From contig NZ_JABMLF010000002.1 of the NCBI RefSeq assembly GCF_013205055.1, positions 1-64,000 of the forward strand: a stretch of 64,000 nt of DNA, in the 5' to 3' direction. Of this stretch, positions 8,072-15,359 are shown piece after piece. Numbering within the stretch: position 1 is the first letter of the stretch; every line of letters starts with the position of its first letter. The notes beneath the pieces are model-generated. The model was given only the letters and a program-made list of their open reading frames with translations, ran no database searches and was not told where the DNA came from. The translations under genes were made by a program, and so were the position numbers. Source of the DNA: Rathayibacter sp. VKM Ac-2856 (lineage in GTDB: Bacteria; Actinomycetota; Actinomycetes; Actinomycetales; Microbacteriaceae).

Positions 8072-9451
8072 ATGACGCGCTCACTGCCGAGAAGCACCCC
8101 CTCCGCCCACGACCTCGACGCCGCGGGCGTCCTCGATCTGCTCGACGCGATCGAGGCCGCGCCCGGTGTCGAGCTGCACGGCCTGATGGTCGTGCACGGC
8201 GGCGACGTGATCGCGGAGGGCTGGTGGGCTCCGTACTCCGCCGAGCGGCTGCACCTGCTCTACTCGCTCAGCAAGAGCTTCACCTCGGCGGCGGTCGGCC
8301 TCGCGGTCGGCGAGGGGCTCGTCGATCTCGATGCGACCGTCCTCTCCTACTTCCCCGAGCTCGACGCCGAGGTGACGGATCCGCGCTCCCGGGCCGTCCG
8401 CGTCCGGCACGTCCTCGCGATGGCGAGCGGCCACTCCGCCGAGACGATCGACCGGGCCCGTGAGCTCGATCCCGTCGACATGGTCCGCGGCTTCCTGCTG
8501 CTGCCGCCCGAGCAGGAGCCCGGCAGCGTCTTCGCCTACAACCAGCCCTGCACCTTCGCCGCCGCGGCGATCGTGCAGCGCGTCACCGGTCAGTCGCTGA
8601 CCGACTACCTCCGCCCCCGACTGCTCGATCCGCTCGGCATCGGCGAGGTCGCCTGGATCCGCGACGCCTCCGATCGCGAGATCGGCTACAGCGGGATGCA
8701 CACCACGACCGAGGCGGCCGCCGCCCTCGGGCAGCTGCACCTGCGGGAGGGCCGCTGGGGCGACCGCGCGATCCTCTCGCCGGAGTGGGTGGCCGAGGCG
8801 TCCACCGCGCAGGTCGCCACTCCCCCGAACGACGGACCGGACTGGGAGCAGGGCTACGGCTTCCAGTTCTGGCGCTCGCTGCACGGCTACCGTGCCGACG
8901 GTGCCTACGGCCAGTTCAGCCTGATCGTTCCGGAGCACGACCTCGTCGTCGCGATCACCGGGCAGAGCACCGACACCGGCGCGCTGCTCGCGGCGGTGTG
9001 GGAGCACCTGCTGCCGGCGGTCGGCCGCGGATCGACGGCGGACGCCGACGCGCGGCTGCTCGAGCGCCTCGGCTCGCTCGGGCTCGCGCCGCTCCCCGCC
9101 CTGCCCGCCTCCCCCGAGCCCGCGCGCTTCACGGCTGCGCCCGGCTCGGCGGTCCGCTCGCTGACCGCGGTGGAGATCGCGGGCGACGACGCCGGGTGGA
9201 CCCTCGCGCTGATCGAGGGCGAGGAGCGGCTGCTGCTGGCGCCGGGCTCCGGTGAGTGGGTCGTCACTGACGCCGTCGCGGCGAGCGCCGGCGCGGGCGA
9301 GGGCGGCACCCTCCTGGTCGACGTGATCTTCCTCGAGACGCCGCACCGCCTGCACCTCGAGCTCGACCCCGCCGCCGGCGGCTTCTCGGCGCGATGGGAG
9401 ACGGAGCCGCTGCACGAGGGGCCGCTCGCGCTGCTGCGCGCCCCGCGCTGA
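8072..9451 (+). CDS. Serine hydrolase of the beta-lactamase/DD-peptidase (class C-like) family
   Basis: 459-residue protein of the beta-lactamase-related family (PF00144). The catalytic SxxK motif is SLSK at residues 65-68, inside LLYSLSKSFTSAAVG. FAYNQP supplies the Tyr-x-Asn motif, and HGYRADGAYGQF near residue 275 matches the third (H/K-x-G) box. The last 130 residues form a beta-rich tail. There is no obvious signal peptide, so it is probably a cytoplasmic esterase or peptidase rather than a penicillinase; substrate unknown. A GGAG lies almost against ATG 8072, closer than ideal. A hairpin at 9496-9520 follows the gene. Confidence 0.88.
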   Translation: MTRSLPRSTPSAHDLDAAGVLDLLDAIEAAPGVELHGLMVVHGGDVIAEGWWAPYSAERLHLLYSLSKSFTSAAVGLAVGEGLVDLDATVLSYFPELDAEVTDPRSRAVRVRHVLAMASGHSAETIDRARELDPVDMVRGFLLLPPEQEPGSVFAYNQPCTFAAAAIVQRVTGQSLTDYLRPRLLDPLGIGEVAWIRDASDREIGYSGMHTTTEAAAALGQLHLREGRWGDRAILSPEWVAEASTAQVATPPNDGPDWEQGYGFQFWRSLHGYRADGAYGQFSLIVPEHDLVVAITGQSTDTGALLAAVWEHLLPAVGRGSTADADARLLERLGSLGLAPLPALPASPEPARFTAAPGSAVRSLTAVEIAGDDAGWTLALIEGEERLLLAPGSGEWVVTDAVAASAGAGEGGTLLVDVIFLETPHRLHLELDPAAGGFSARWETEPLHEGPLALLRAPR

Positions 9452-9495
9452 GCCGGGGCTCCTCACTCGGAGCGCTGAGCGAACGGACCCGCGAC

Positions 9496-9520
9496 GGGCC
9501 CCGCACACTCTGCGGGGCCC
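9496..9520 (+). terminator. Hairpin terminator after the serine hydrolase gene
   Basis: GGGCCCCGCA and TGCGGGGCCC form a perfect 10-bp stem with a 5-nt loop, 45 nt past the stop. No T-run follows, which is usual for GC-rich actinobacterial terminators. Confidence 0.65.
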
Positions 9521-9687
9521 CGCGCGCGTCCACTCGCGAACTCCAGTTCATGCGGAGGGACCCGTGTAGGGGTCTGCGGACGGGGCGGGGCCCGTTTCGC
9601 GTCCGCTCGGCGCGGAGGCGCCTATGTCGATCCATTCGGCGCACTGGTCTCGCGGAACGTCGGTGGTCCGCTGTAGCGTCGAGGACG

Positions 9688-9705
9688 GATGTTAACGTCA
9701 ACATC
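9688..9705. promoter_or_regulatory. LacI-type operator at the GH43 gene promoter
   Basis: GATGTTAACGTCAACATC is a near-perfect 18-bp palindrome (16 of 18 positions) with the central CG typical of LacI-family operators. A -10-like TAGCGT at 9674-9679 would start transcription right at the operator, and the gene starts at 9731. The sequence differs from the other operators in the window, so a different, distant LacI-family protein probably binds here. Confidence 0.75.
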
Positions 9706-9730
9706 GTCCCGGCGTGCAAAGGAGCACAGC

Positions 9731-12592
9731 ATGAGATCCCGACAGTCATCGGCACGGAACCGCTCGGCACTGGCGGGGGTGGCCGCGGTCGTCGCGGCCC
9801 TCCTCCTCGGAGTCGGAGCGTCGCCCGCGACGGCGGCGCCCTCCGGAGTCGTCACCGATCCGAACGACGGAGTGCCGCGGACCAGTCCGCCGCCCGTCTA
9901 CACCGACTACCCCGCGATCCAGGACCCGGGCCGCAGCGCCGCCGGCTACTTCCAGCCCTCCTGGTACGACACCGACGGCCGCCACATCCAGGCGCACGGC
10001 GGTCAGATCGTGACGACCGAGGAGAACGGCCAGGAGGTGCAGTACTGGTACGGCGAGGACCGCACCAAGGGCTACTGGAACAGCCCCGGCGTCGCCGTCT
10101 ACCGCTCGACGGACGGCCACAACTGGGAGAACGAGGGAGTGGCGCTCCGCAGCGTCGCCGCACCGAGCGACCTCGAGGCGCCCTACTTCGACGCCCTCTA
10201 CGACACCGTCGACGATGCCGGCCAGCCGCGCGCCGACCGCATCGCCGAGCTCGACTACCACCTCGACACCACGCAGTCCTCGCCGAACACCGCGATCTTC
10301 GAGCGCCCCAAGGTGCTCTTCAACGAGAAGACCGGCAAGTGGGTCATGTGGTGGCACTCCGACGGCCGCATCACGCCGGGCGGCAGCACCTACGCGCGGT
10401 CGATGGCGGGAGTCGCGACCTCCGACAGCCCGACCGGTCCGTTCACCCTGCAGGGCGTCTACCGGCTCTACAACCGCTCGAACTACCAGGCCTGCACCAC
10501 CTCGGCGGTCCCCGGCCAGGCGCGCGACATGACCGTCTTCCAGGACGAGGACGGCACCGCCTACATCTCCTACTCCTCCGAGGAGAACTACTCCCTCTAC
10601 ATCGCGAAGCTCGACGCCGACTACACGAACGTCGAGCGCACCACGACGACGGACACCCTCGACGCCGGTCAGTACTCGGCCGACGGCACCTACCCGTACG
10701 TCTTCGCCGACGGGAAAGCGGGCGCACCCGTCCGCGGGACCGACTTCCAGATCGTCAAGGAGTGCGGCCACCTCGAGGCACCCGCGATCTTCGCGAACGG
10801 CGGGAAGTACTACACGATCGCCTCCGGAGCGACCGGCTGGGCACCCAACCCGCAGACCTACTACACCGCCGACTCGATCCTCGGCTCGTGGATCCGCGGA
10901 GTGGAGAAGGGCGACGTCAACGAGAACGTCGCCTACAACGCGATCCCCGAGGGCGGCGACGGACTCCTCTCCGTCGGCGACGGCCGGAAGACCACCTTCG
11001 GCTCGCAGTCGACGAACGTGCTGACGCTCGCGCCCGGGAAGTACGTCTACATGGGCGACCGCTGGAACGACGGCGAGTCGAACTCGAACTACGTCTGGCT
11101 GCCGATGACCGTCGGTGAGAACGGCCGCCTCGAGATGCGCAATCCCGCCACCGAGGACCCGGCGCGCTGGGCGGACGGCTGGAACGAGTCCTACTGGGAC
11201 GGCAAGGGCGTCGGAGTGGGCACCTGGTCCGTCGCCGACGACCGCCTGCCCGACACGGTGCGCCGGAACGCCGACGTCGCCGCCGCACTGCCCGCGACGG
11301 TGTCCGTGACGACCGGCTCCGGCACCCGCGACGTCGCCGTCAGCTGGGCGCCGACCGGCCCCGCGCTCCTCGGCACCCTGACGGTGACGGGCACGCTCGC
11401 CGCCGACGCCGAGTTCGCGGACGGCCGCACCTTCACCCGCACGATCGAGGTCGCTGAGCCCGGGATCGCGAACCTCGCCCCCGGCGCCTCGCTGACGGTC
11501 TCGAGCCGCGCCGATCTCGCGCCGACGCTCATCGACGGGAACGTGAAGGGCAAGGGCTGGGACGACTGGACCGGCTCCGGCTACCCGCGCGACAGCCGGC
11601 TCGCCTTCTCCTGGGGCAGCCCGCAGAACCTCGACTCCGCGACGGTGCACGCCTTCAAGGACGGCGCGACGGCGACCTGGCCCTCGCGCATCGAGGTCGA
11701 GTACCAGGTGAACGGCGCGTGGACCACGAGCTCGGTCGCCGCGACCCTGTCGCAGGCCGCGACGGACGCCGCGCCGACGGTCGTCCTCGACCTGTCCTCG
11801 CTGCCGGACACGACGGGCCTCCGCCTGCACCTGACCAGCGCCGCCAACACCTGGCAGTCGATCAGCGAGGTGCAGATCTGGGGCACCGCGCCGCCGGTGA
11901 ACGTCTGCCGGGTGAAGGGCGCCGCCGTCTCGGCGTCGTTCAGCCAGACGAAGTGGGCGACCCTGCCCGCCGGCAACGCCTGCGACGGGAACGTGACGAC
12001 CGCGTGGTCCACCTGGACCGACCAGGCCCTCGCCGGCAGCGCCGAGTTCACCCTCACGAACACCGAGGCGCACCGTGTCGCGGGGCTGTCGTTCACCAAC
12101 ATCGAGGGGACGCTCGCCTCGGTGAGCATCGCCACCCGCGGGACCGACGGCGTCTGGCGCCCGACGTCTGCGCAGAACGTCGCTCCGGCGGCGAACGGCG
12201 CGCTGACGACGATCCCCTTCACCGCGGTCGAGGCGACGGGGCTGAGGCTGAGCTTCTCGACGCCGAACTCGTTCCTCAAGATCACCGAGATCGTGGTGCC
12301 CGAGGTCGCGGCCCCCGCGCTGACGGTCCCGGCCTCGGTGTCGTCCCGGTGCATCGCCGGCAAGGCGGTGCTGTCGGTGACGGCCACCAACGGCGAGGGC
12401 ACGGCGATCGGAGTCACGGCGTCGTCGGCGTACGGGCAGAAGTCCTTCGCGAGCGTCGCGCCCGGCTCGAACGCCGCGCACACCTGGACCACCCGGCAGG
12501 CCGCCATGCCCGCCGGCGAGGTCCTCGTCACCGCGACGTCCGGACCGTCCACCCTCGAGCAGAAGGTCGCCTACCCGGCCCGCACCTGCTGA
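9731..12592 (+). CDS. Secreted glycoside hydrolase family 43-type enzyme with carbohydrate-binding modules
   Basis: 953-residue exported glycosidase. ATG 9731 has AAAGGAG 7 nt upstream. The signal peptide ends near SPATAAP (residue 36). Residues about 60-470 resemble the five-bladed GH43 domain of exo-beta-1,3-galactanase-like enzymes: IQAHGGQI, YWYGEDRTKGYW, AVYRSTDGHNW, ERPKVLFNEKTGKWVMWWHS and a later HLEAPAIF. A bacterial Ig-like segment (about 515-575) is followed by two discoidin (F5/8 type C)-like modules, one starting near NLAPGASLTVSSRADL and one near CRVKGAAVSAS. A C-terminal Ig-like domain ends the protein. The arrangement suggests extracellular attack on plant polysaccharide side chains such as arabinogalactan (inference). 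It stands alone between terminators, with its own operator. Confidence 0.85.
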   Translation: MRSRQSSARNRSALAGVAAVVAALLLGVGASPATAAPSGVVTDPNDGVPRTSPPPVYTDYPAIQDPGRSAAGYFQPSWYDTDGRHIQAHGGQIVTTEENGQEVQYWYGEDRTKGYWNSPGVAVYRSTDGHNWENEGVALRSVAAPSDLEAPYFDALYDTVDDAGQPRADRIAELDYHLDTTQSSPNTAIFERPKVLFNEKTGKWVMWWHSDGRITPGGSTYARSMAGVATSDSPTGPFTLQGVYRLYNRSNYQACTTSAVPGQARDMTVFQDEDGTAYISYSSEENYSLYIAKLDADYTNVERTTTTDTLDAGQYSADGTYPYVFADGKAGAPVRGTDFQIVKECGHLEAPAIFANGGKYYTIASGATGWAPNPQTYYTADSILGSWIRGVEKGDVNENVAYNAIPEGGDGLLSVGDGRKTTFGSQSTNVLTLAPGKYVYMGDRWNDGESNSNYVWLPMTVGENGRLEMRNPATEDPARWADGWNESYWDGKGVGVGTWSVADDRLPDTVRRNADVAAALPATVSVTTGSGTRDVAVSWAPTGPALLGTLTVTGTLAADAEFADGRTFTRTIEVAEPGIANLAPGASLTVSSRADLAPTLIDGNVKGKGWDDWTGSGYPRDSRLAFSWGSPQNLDSATVHAFKDGATATWPSRIEVEYQVNGAWTTSSVAATLSQAATDAAPTVVLDLSSLPDTTGLRLHLTSAANTWQSISEVQIWGTAPPVNVCRVKGAAVSASFSQTKWATLPAGNACDGNVTTAWSTWTDQALAGSAEFTLTNTEAHRVAGLSFTNIEGTLASVSIATRGTDGVWRPTSAQNVAPAANGALTTIPFTAVEATGLRLSFSTPNSFLKITEIVVPEVAAPALTVPASVSSRCIAGKAVLSVTATNGEGTAIGVTASSAYGQKSFASVAPGSNAAHTWTTRQAAMPAGEVLVTATSGPSTLEQKVAYPARTC

Positions 12593-12607
12593 GCGGGCGG
12601 ATCTCCC

Positions 12608-12645
12608 GGAGGGCTGCTCGACCGACATGGGTCGCGCAGCCCTCC
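12608..12645 (+). terminator. Terminator after the GH43 gene
   Basis: GGAGGGCTGC pairs with GCAGCCCTCC, and an inner CGACC pairs with GGTCG, giving a long nearly continuous stem, 16 nt past the stop; TTCC follows. Confidence 0.75.
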
Positions 12646-12649
12646 CTTC

Positions 12650-12840
12650 CATGCTGGTCGATTAGCCGCAGAGCGGCGTATCGAGACCCACCCACCGGAT
12701 CTCGAGACGCCCTCTGCGAGGGCTGCTCGATCAGCATGGACCGGGCCCTCTTCCATGCTGGTCGAGTAGCCGCGGAGCGGCGTATCGAGACCCACCCACC
12801 GGATCTCGTTACGCCCTCCGCGAGGGCTGCTCGATCAGCA
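12650..12840. repeat. Two copies of the catgctggtcga(g/t)tagcc palindromic repeat
   Basis: Each copy (about 12650-12738 and 12754-12840) reads catgctggtcga(g/t)tagc, then gcggcgtatcgagaccc, an unrelated centre, then tctcg(a/t)acgcc and gctgctcgatcagca in inverted order, so each can form a long imperfect hairpin. The rest of the 12593-12953 gap holds the terminator at its start and the promoter region of the next gene. Confidence 0.85.
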
Positions 12841-12953
12841 CGAGCCGCGCAGCGGCGCCCGCCGCACCCGGAAGCGGGGTCCCGCTCCCGCTCGTCCCGC
12901 TGGTAGGAACGAGGGGTCGGCGCATCGCCGCGACCGGCAGAACGGGAACACCA

Positions 12954-13850
12954 GTGATCCGCACCACCCGCGCCGTCCTCACGACCGCGGTCCCCTCCGC
13001 CGCCCTCGTGCTGAGCCTCGTCTTCGCCTCGGCGGCCCTCGCTCCCGAGGCGGTCACCGCACCCGAGCCCACGGCCACCGCGGCACCCGTCCCCGACGCC
13101 ACCGCGTCCGCCGCACCGACCCCGGCGCCCTGGCCCTCGACGGGCTCCCGCTCCGGTCGCGACGCCGACGAGAGCTCCTCGGTCTGCTGCGCGGTTCCGG
13201 AGTCCTCCGCCGCCCCGCGCGACGACATCGAGGACGGCGGTCCCGCGGCTCCCGTCCCCTCCGACTCCCCCTCGACCTCCGACGTCCCCGCCTCCTCCTC
13301 CGATCCGACTGCCAGCCCCGAGCCCGCCCCCGAGCCGGAGCAGCAGGGCGCCGGCGGCGTCGACGTCGGAGTCAGCATCGACTCACCGTCCACCCCCGGC
13401 ACCCTGTCGATGACGGTCGCCGGATCCGCGTCGACCCTCGTCGAGTCCGGCTCCACCCCGCTGCAGCGGCGCTTCCTCGGCGCGCTCCCCACCGTCACCG
13501 TGGCCGACACCCGCGATGCGGCGCCCGGTCCCGCCGTCGCCGGCTGGTACGTCCTCGCCTCCGCGAGCGACTTCACCGCCGCCACCGGCCCCGCGATCGG
13601 CGCCGCGCACCTCGGCTGGACACCGGAGCTCGCCGACGCGGCAGGCGATGCCGTCTCCGCCGGCCCGCGCGTCGACGGACTCCTCGACGGCGGCTCCGGC
13701 GTGGACGACGCCGTCCTGCTCAGCGCCGCCGACGACTCCCCCGCGACCTCGGGCTCGTGGTCCGCGACCGCCGCGCTCGTCCTCGCCACCGAGCCGACCG
13801 TCGCTCCGGGCGCCTACCGCTCGACGCTCACCCTCTCGCTCTTCGAGTGA
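12954..13850 (+). CDS. Secreted Ala/Pro/Ser-rich protein with a C-terminal beta-rich domain
   Basis: 298 residues from GTG 12954 (GGGAAC upstream is a weak ribosome binding site). A signal peptide (residues 1-30, LVLSLVFASAALA) is followed by about 100 residues of low-complexity Ala/Pro/Ser/Thr linker with a lone CC pair. A compact domain of about 160 residues begins near GVDVGVSIDSPSTPG. It contains VTVADTRD, GWYVLASASDFTAA and HLGWTPEL and ends in a beta-strand YRSTLTLSLFE. This resembles actinobacterial secreted domains of the WxL type, but I do not see a full WxL signature. Likely cell-envelope associated; function unknown. It converges with the next gene, 42 bp apart. Confidence 0.7.
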   Translation: MIRTTRAVLTTAVPSAALVLSLVFASAALAPEAVTAPEPTATAAPVPDATASAAPTPAPWPSTGSRSGRDADESSSVCCAVPESSAAPRDDIEDGGPAAPVPSDSPSTSDVPASSSDPTASPEPAPEPEQQGAGGVDVGVSIDSPSTPGTLSMTVAGSASTLVESGSTPLQRRFLGALPTVTVADTRDAAPGPAVAGWYVLASASDFTAATGPAIGAAHLGWTPELADAAGDAVSAGPRVDGLLDGGSGVDDAVLLSAADDSPATSGSWSATAALVLATEPTVAPGAYRSTLTLSLFE

Positions 13851-13892
13851 GCCGAGCAGCGCCTCGGCGACGGACGCCGCGGGCGCGCGCTC

Positions 13893-14528
13893 TCAGCTCT
13901 GCGCGACCGCGACCGTGACGACGAGCGCCGAGTGCACCACCGGCTCCGACACCGCGAGGTAGCGCTCCGATCCCTCGATCCACGCCTCCGTCGCGCCCTC
14001 GCGGGTGCGGAAGCGCACCGCGTCGCCACTCGAGGCTCCGCGGCCGTCGGCCTTGATCACCGCGCGGGTCCGCAGCTCCTGCAGCACCTGCTCCGCGCTC
14101 GCACTGCCCGACGCGATCCGCTCGCGCACCCCGCGGGTCCGGGCGGCGGCGATGCCGACCTCGCGACCGGTGGCCAGCGCGGCGACGACGGCGCCGTCGC
14201 AGTGGGCGATGCTGATCCGCATCCGCTCGAGCGCCGGGTGCTCCCCGCCGAGCACCGGGCGGCCGTGCGGTCCGCTGCACTGTGCGCAGCGCGCGTCGAC
14301 GCGGACGTCGAGCGGATCGATCCCGAGCGTCTCGGCGGCCAGCTCGCGCACCAGCACCCGGCCGAGCAGGAAGCTGTCGCGCACCTCGCGGCGCCCGGTC
14401 GCCTCGTAGCGCAGGCGCTCGGCGAGGGTGAGCAGGCGCAGCATGCGGTGCCGGGCGGAGTCGAGGACCTCGGGACGCGCCCAGCGCAGCTGGACGTCGT
14501 CGGTGGCGAGGAGGGGGAGACCGGTCAT
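13893..14528 (-). CDS. 4'-phosphopantetheinyl-transferase-like protein, probably catalytically impaired
   Basis: 211 residues if started at ATG 14528; ATG 14558 and 14600 are in-frame alternatives and none has a good ribosome binding site. The fold is suggested by ARPEVLDSARHRMLRLLTLAER, then DSFLLGRVLVRELAAETLGI, the C-x-x-C plus GPHGRPVL box and RISIAHCDGAVVAALA, all in the order seen in Sfp/PptT-type enzymes that attach phosphopantetheine to carrier proteins. However, the metal-binding (I/V)GVDVE motif is replaced by VGIAAARTRG, losing both acidic ligands. The downstream WxxKEA motif is RTRAVIKADG. It may therefore not transfer phosphopantetheine. No polyketide or peptide synthetase genes are nearby. 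Confidence 0.7.
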   Translation of the reverse strand: MTGLPLLATDDVQLRWARPEVLDSARHRMLRLLTLAERLRYEATGRREVRDSFLLGRVLVRELAAETLGIDPLDVRVDARCAQCSGPHGRPVLGGEHPALERMRISIAHCDGAVVAALATGREVGIAAARTRGVRERIASGSASAEQVLQELRTRAVIKADGRGASSGDAVRFRTREGATEAWIEGSERYLAVSEPVVHSALVVTVAVAQS

Positions 14529-14641
14529 GCCCCGCACGGTACGCGGCGCAGGCGACATCGGCGTGACGGTCCGGTGCACGGGCGGCGTCGAGCCGGCCAC
14601 CCGCCTGTCCGCTCGGGCCGCATCAGCCCGAGTCGTATTGA

Positions 14642-15100
14642 ATGGAGCGGGTGCAGACGTTCCTCCCCTTCGCCGACCTCCGCGCGAGCGCCCGAGCCCT
14701 GGACAGCAAGCGGCTCGGCAAGCAGCGGGTCGAGACGCTGCAGATCATGCGGGCGCTGACCGTGCCCGGCTACGGCTGGCAGAACCACCCCGCCGTGCGG
14801 ATGTGGCGCGGCCACCGGCCCGCGGTGATGGCGTACCAGCGCGAGACCTGCGACGCCTGGACCGATCGCGGCTTCGCCGACACCTGCCTCGAGAAGACGG
14901 AGGCCGCCCTCGCGGCGCACCCCGACGATCTGGCGCTCTACCGAGCAGGGACGATCGAGCTGCCGCCCTGGTTCGGGCGCGACGACGTGCACCTCTCGCA
15001 CCGCTCGAAGCTCGTCGAGAAGGATCCCGAGCACTACGCGCCACTCTTCCCGGGCACGCTGCCGGGCCTCGACTACGTCTGGCCGGTAGGAGCCGTTTAA
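14642..15100 (+). CDS. MSMEG_6728-family protein (pyrimidine-dimer DNA glycosylase-like fold)
   Basis: 152-residue soluble protein. TFLPFADLRASARALDSKRL, GKQRVETLQIMRAL and GYGWQNHPAVRMWRGHRPAV are characteristic of the actinobacterial MSMEG_6728 family, which is related to the Pyr_excise (T4 endonuclease V-like) domain. The C-terminus has DDVHLSHRSKLVEKDPEHY, also conserved in the family. No experimental role is known to me; a DNA repair function is inferred from the domain only. ATG 14642 is taken; GTG 14651 (VQTFLPF) is nearly as likely because many homologues start there. It is divergent from the phosphopantetheinyl-transferase-like gene, 113 bp apart. Confidence 0.82.
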   Translation: MERVQTFLPFADLRASARALDSKRLGKQRVETLQIMRALTVPGYGWQNHPAVRMWRGHRPAVMAYQRETCDAWTDRGFADTCLEKTEAALAAHPDDLALYRAGTIELPPWFGRDDVHLSHRSKLVEKDPEHYAPLFPGTLPGLDYVWPVGAV

Positions 15101-15359
15101 GAGGAGTGACTCCGGCCCGATCGCAGGGTGCGGCGGTGTCGCGAGCGCACCCTTCCGGCTCCCCGCGGCCGTCCCTGCGCGCGTCCGGTCGGCTCTACCG
15201 ATGCTCCTCGTGGGCGCACAGGGCCTTTACAGACCGCGACCGGACCCTTCGTCTTCGCGACGTCTCGGGTTAGTCTGTCGTGGTTGACCCGGCGCGATGG
15301 GCGTTCGGGGCGTCGGTGGCGGCCGTCGTGATGATCGGGGGGTACCCGAAGGAGAAGGT

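Noticed and set aside
7726-8097. Minus-strand 123-residue frame as a gene
   Set aside because: It overlaps the start of the serine hydrolase and a forward frame with a better ribosome binding site; no recognisable domain.
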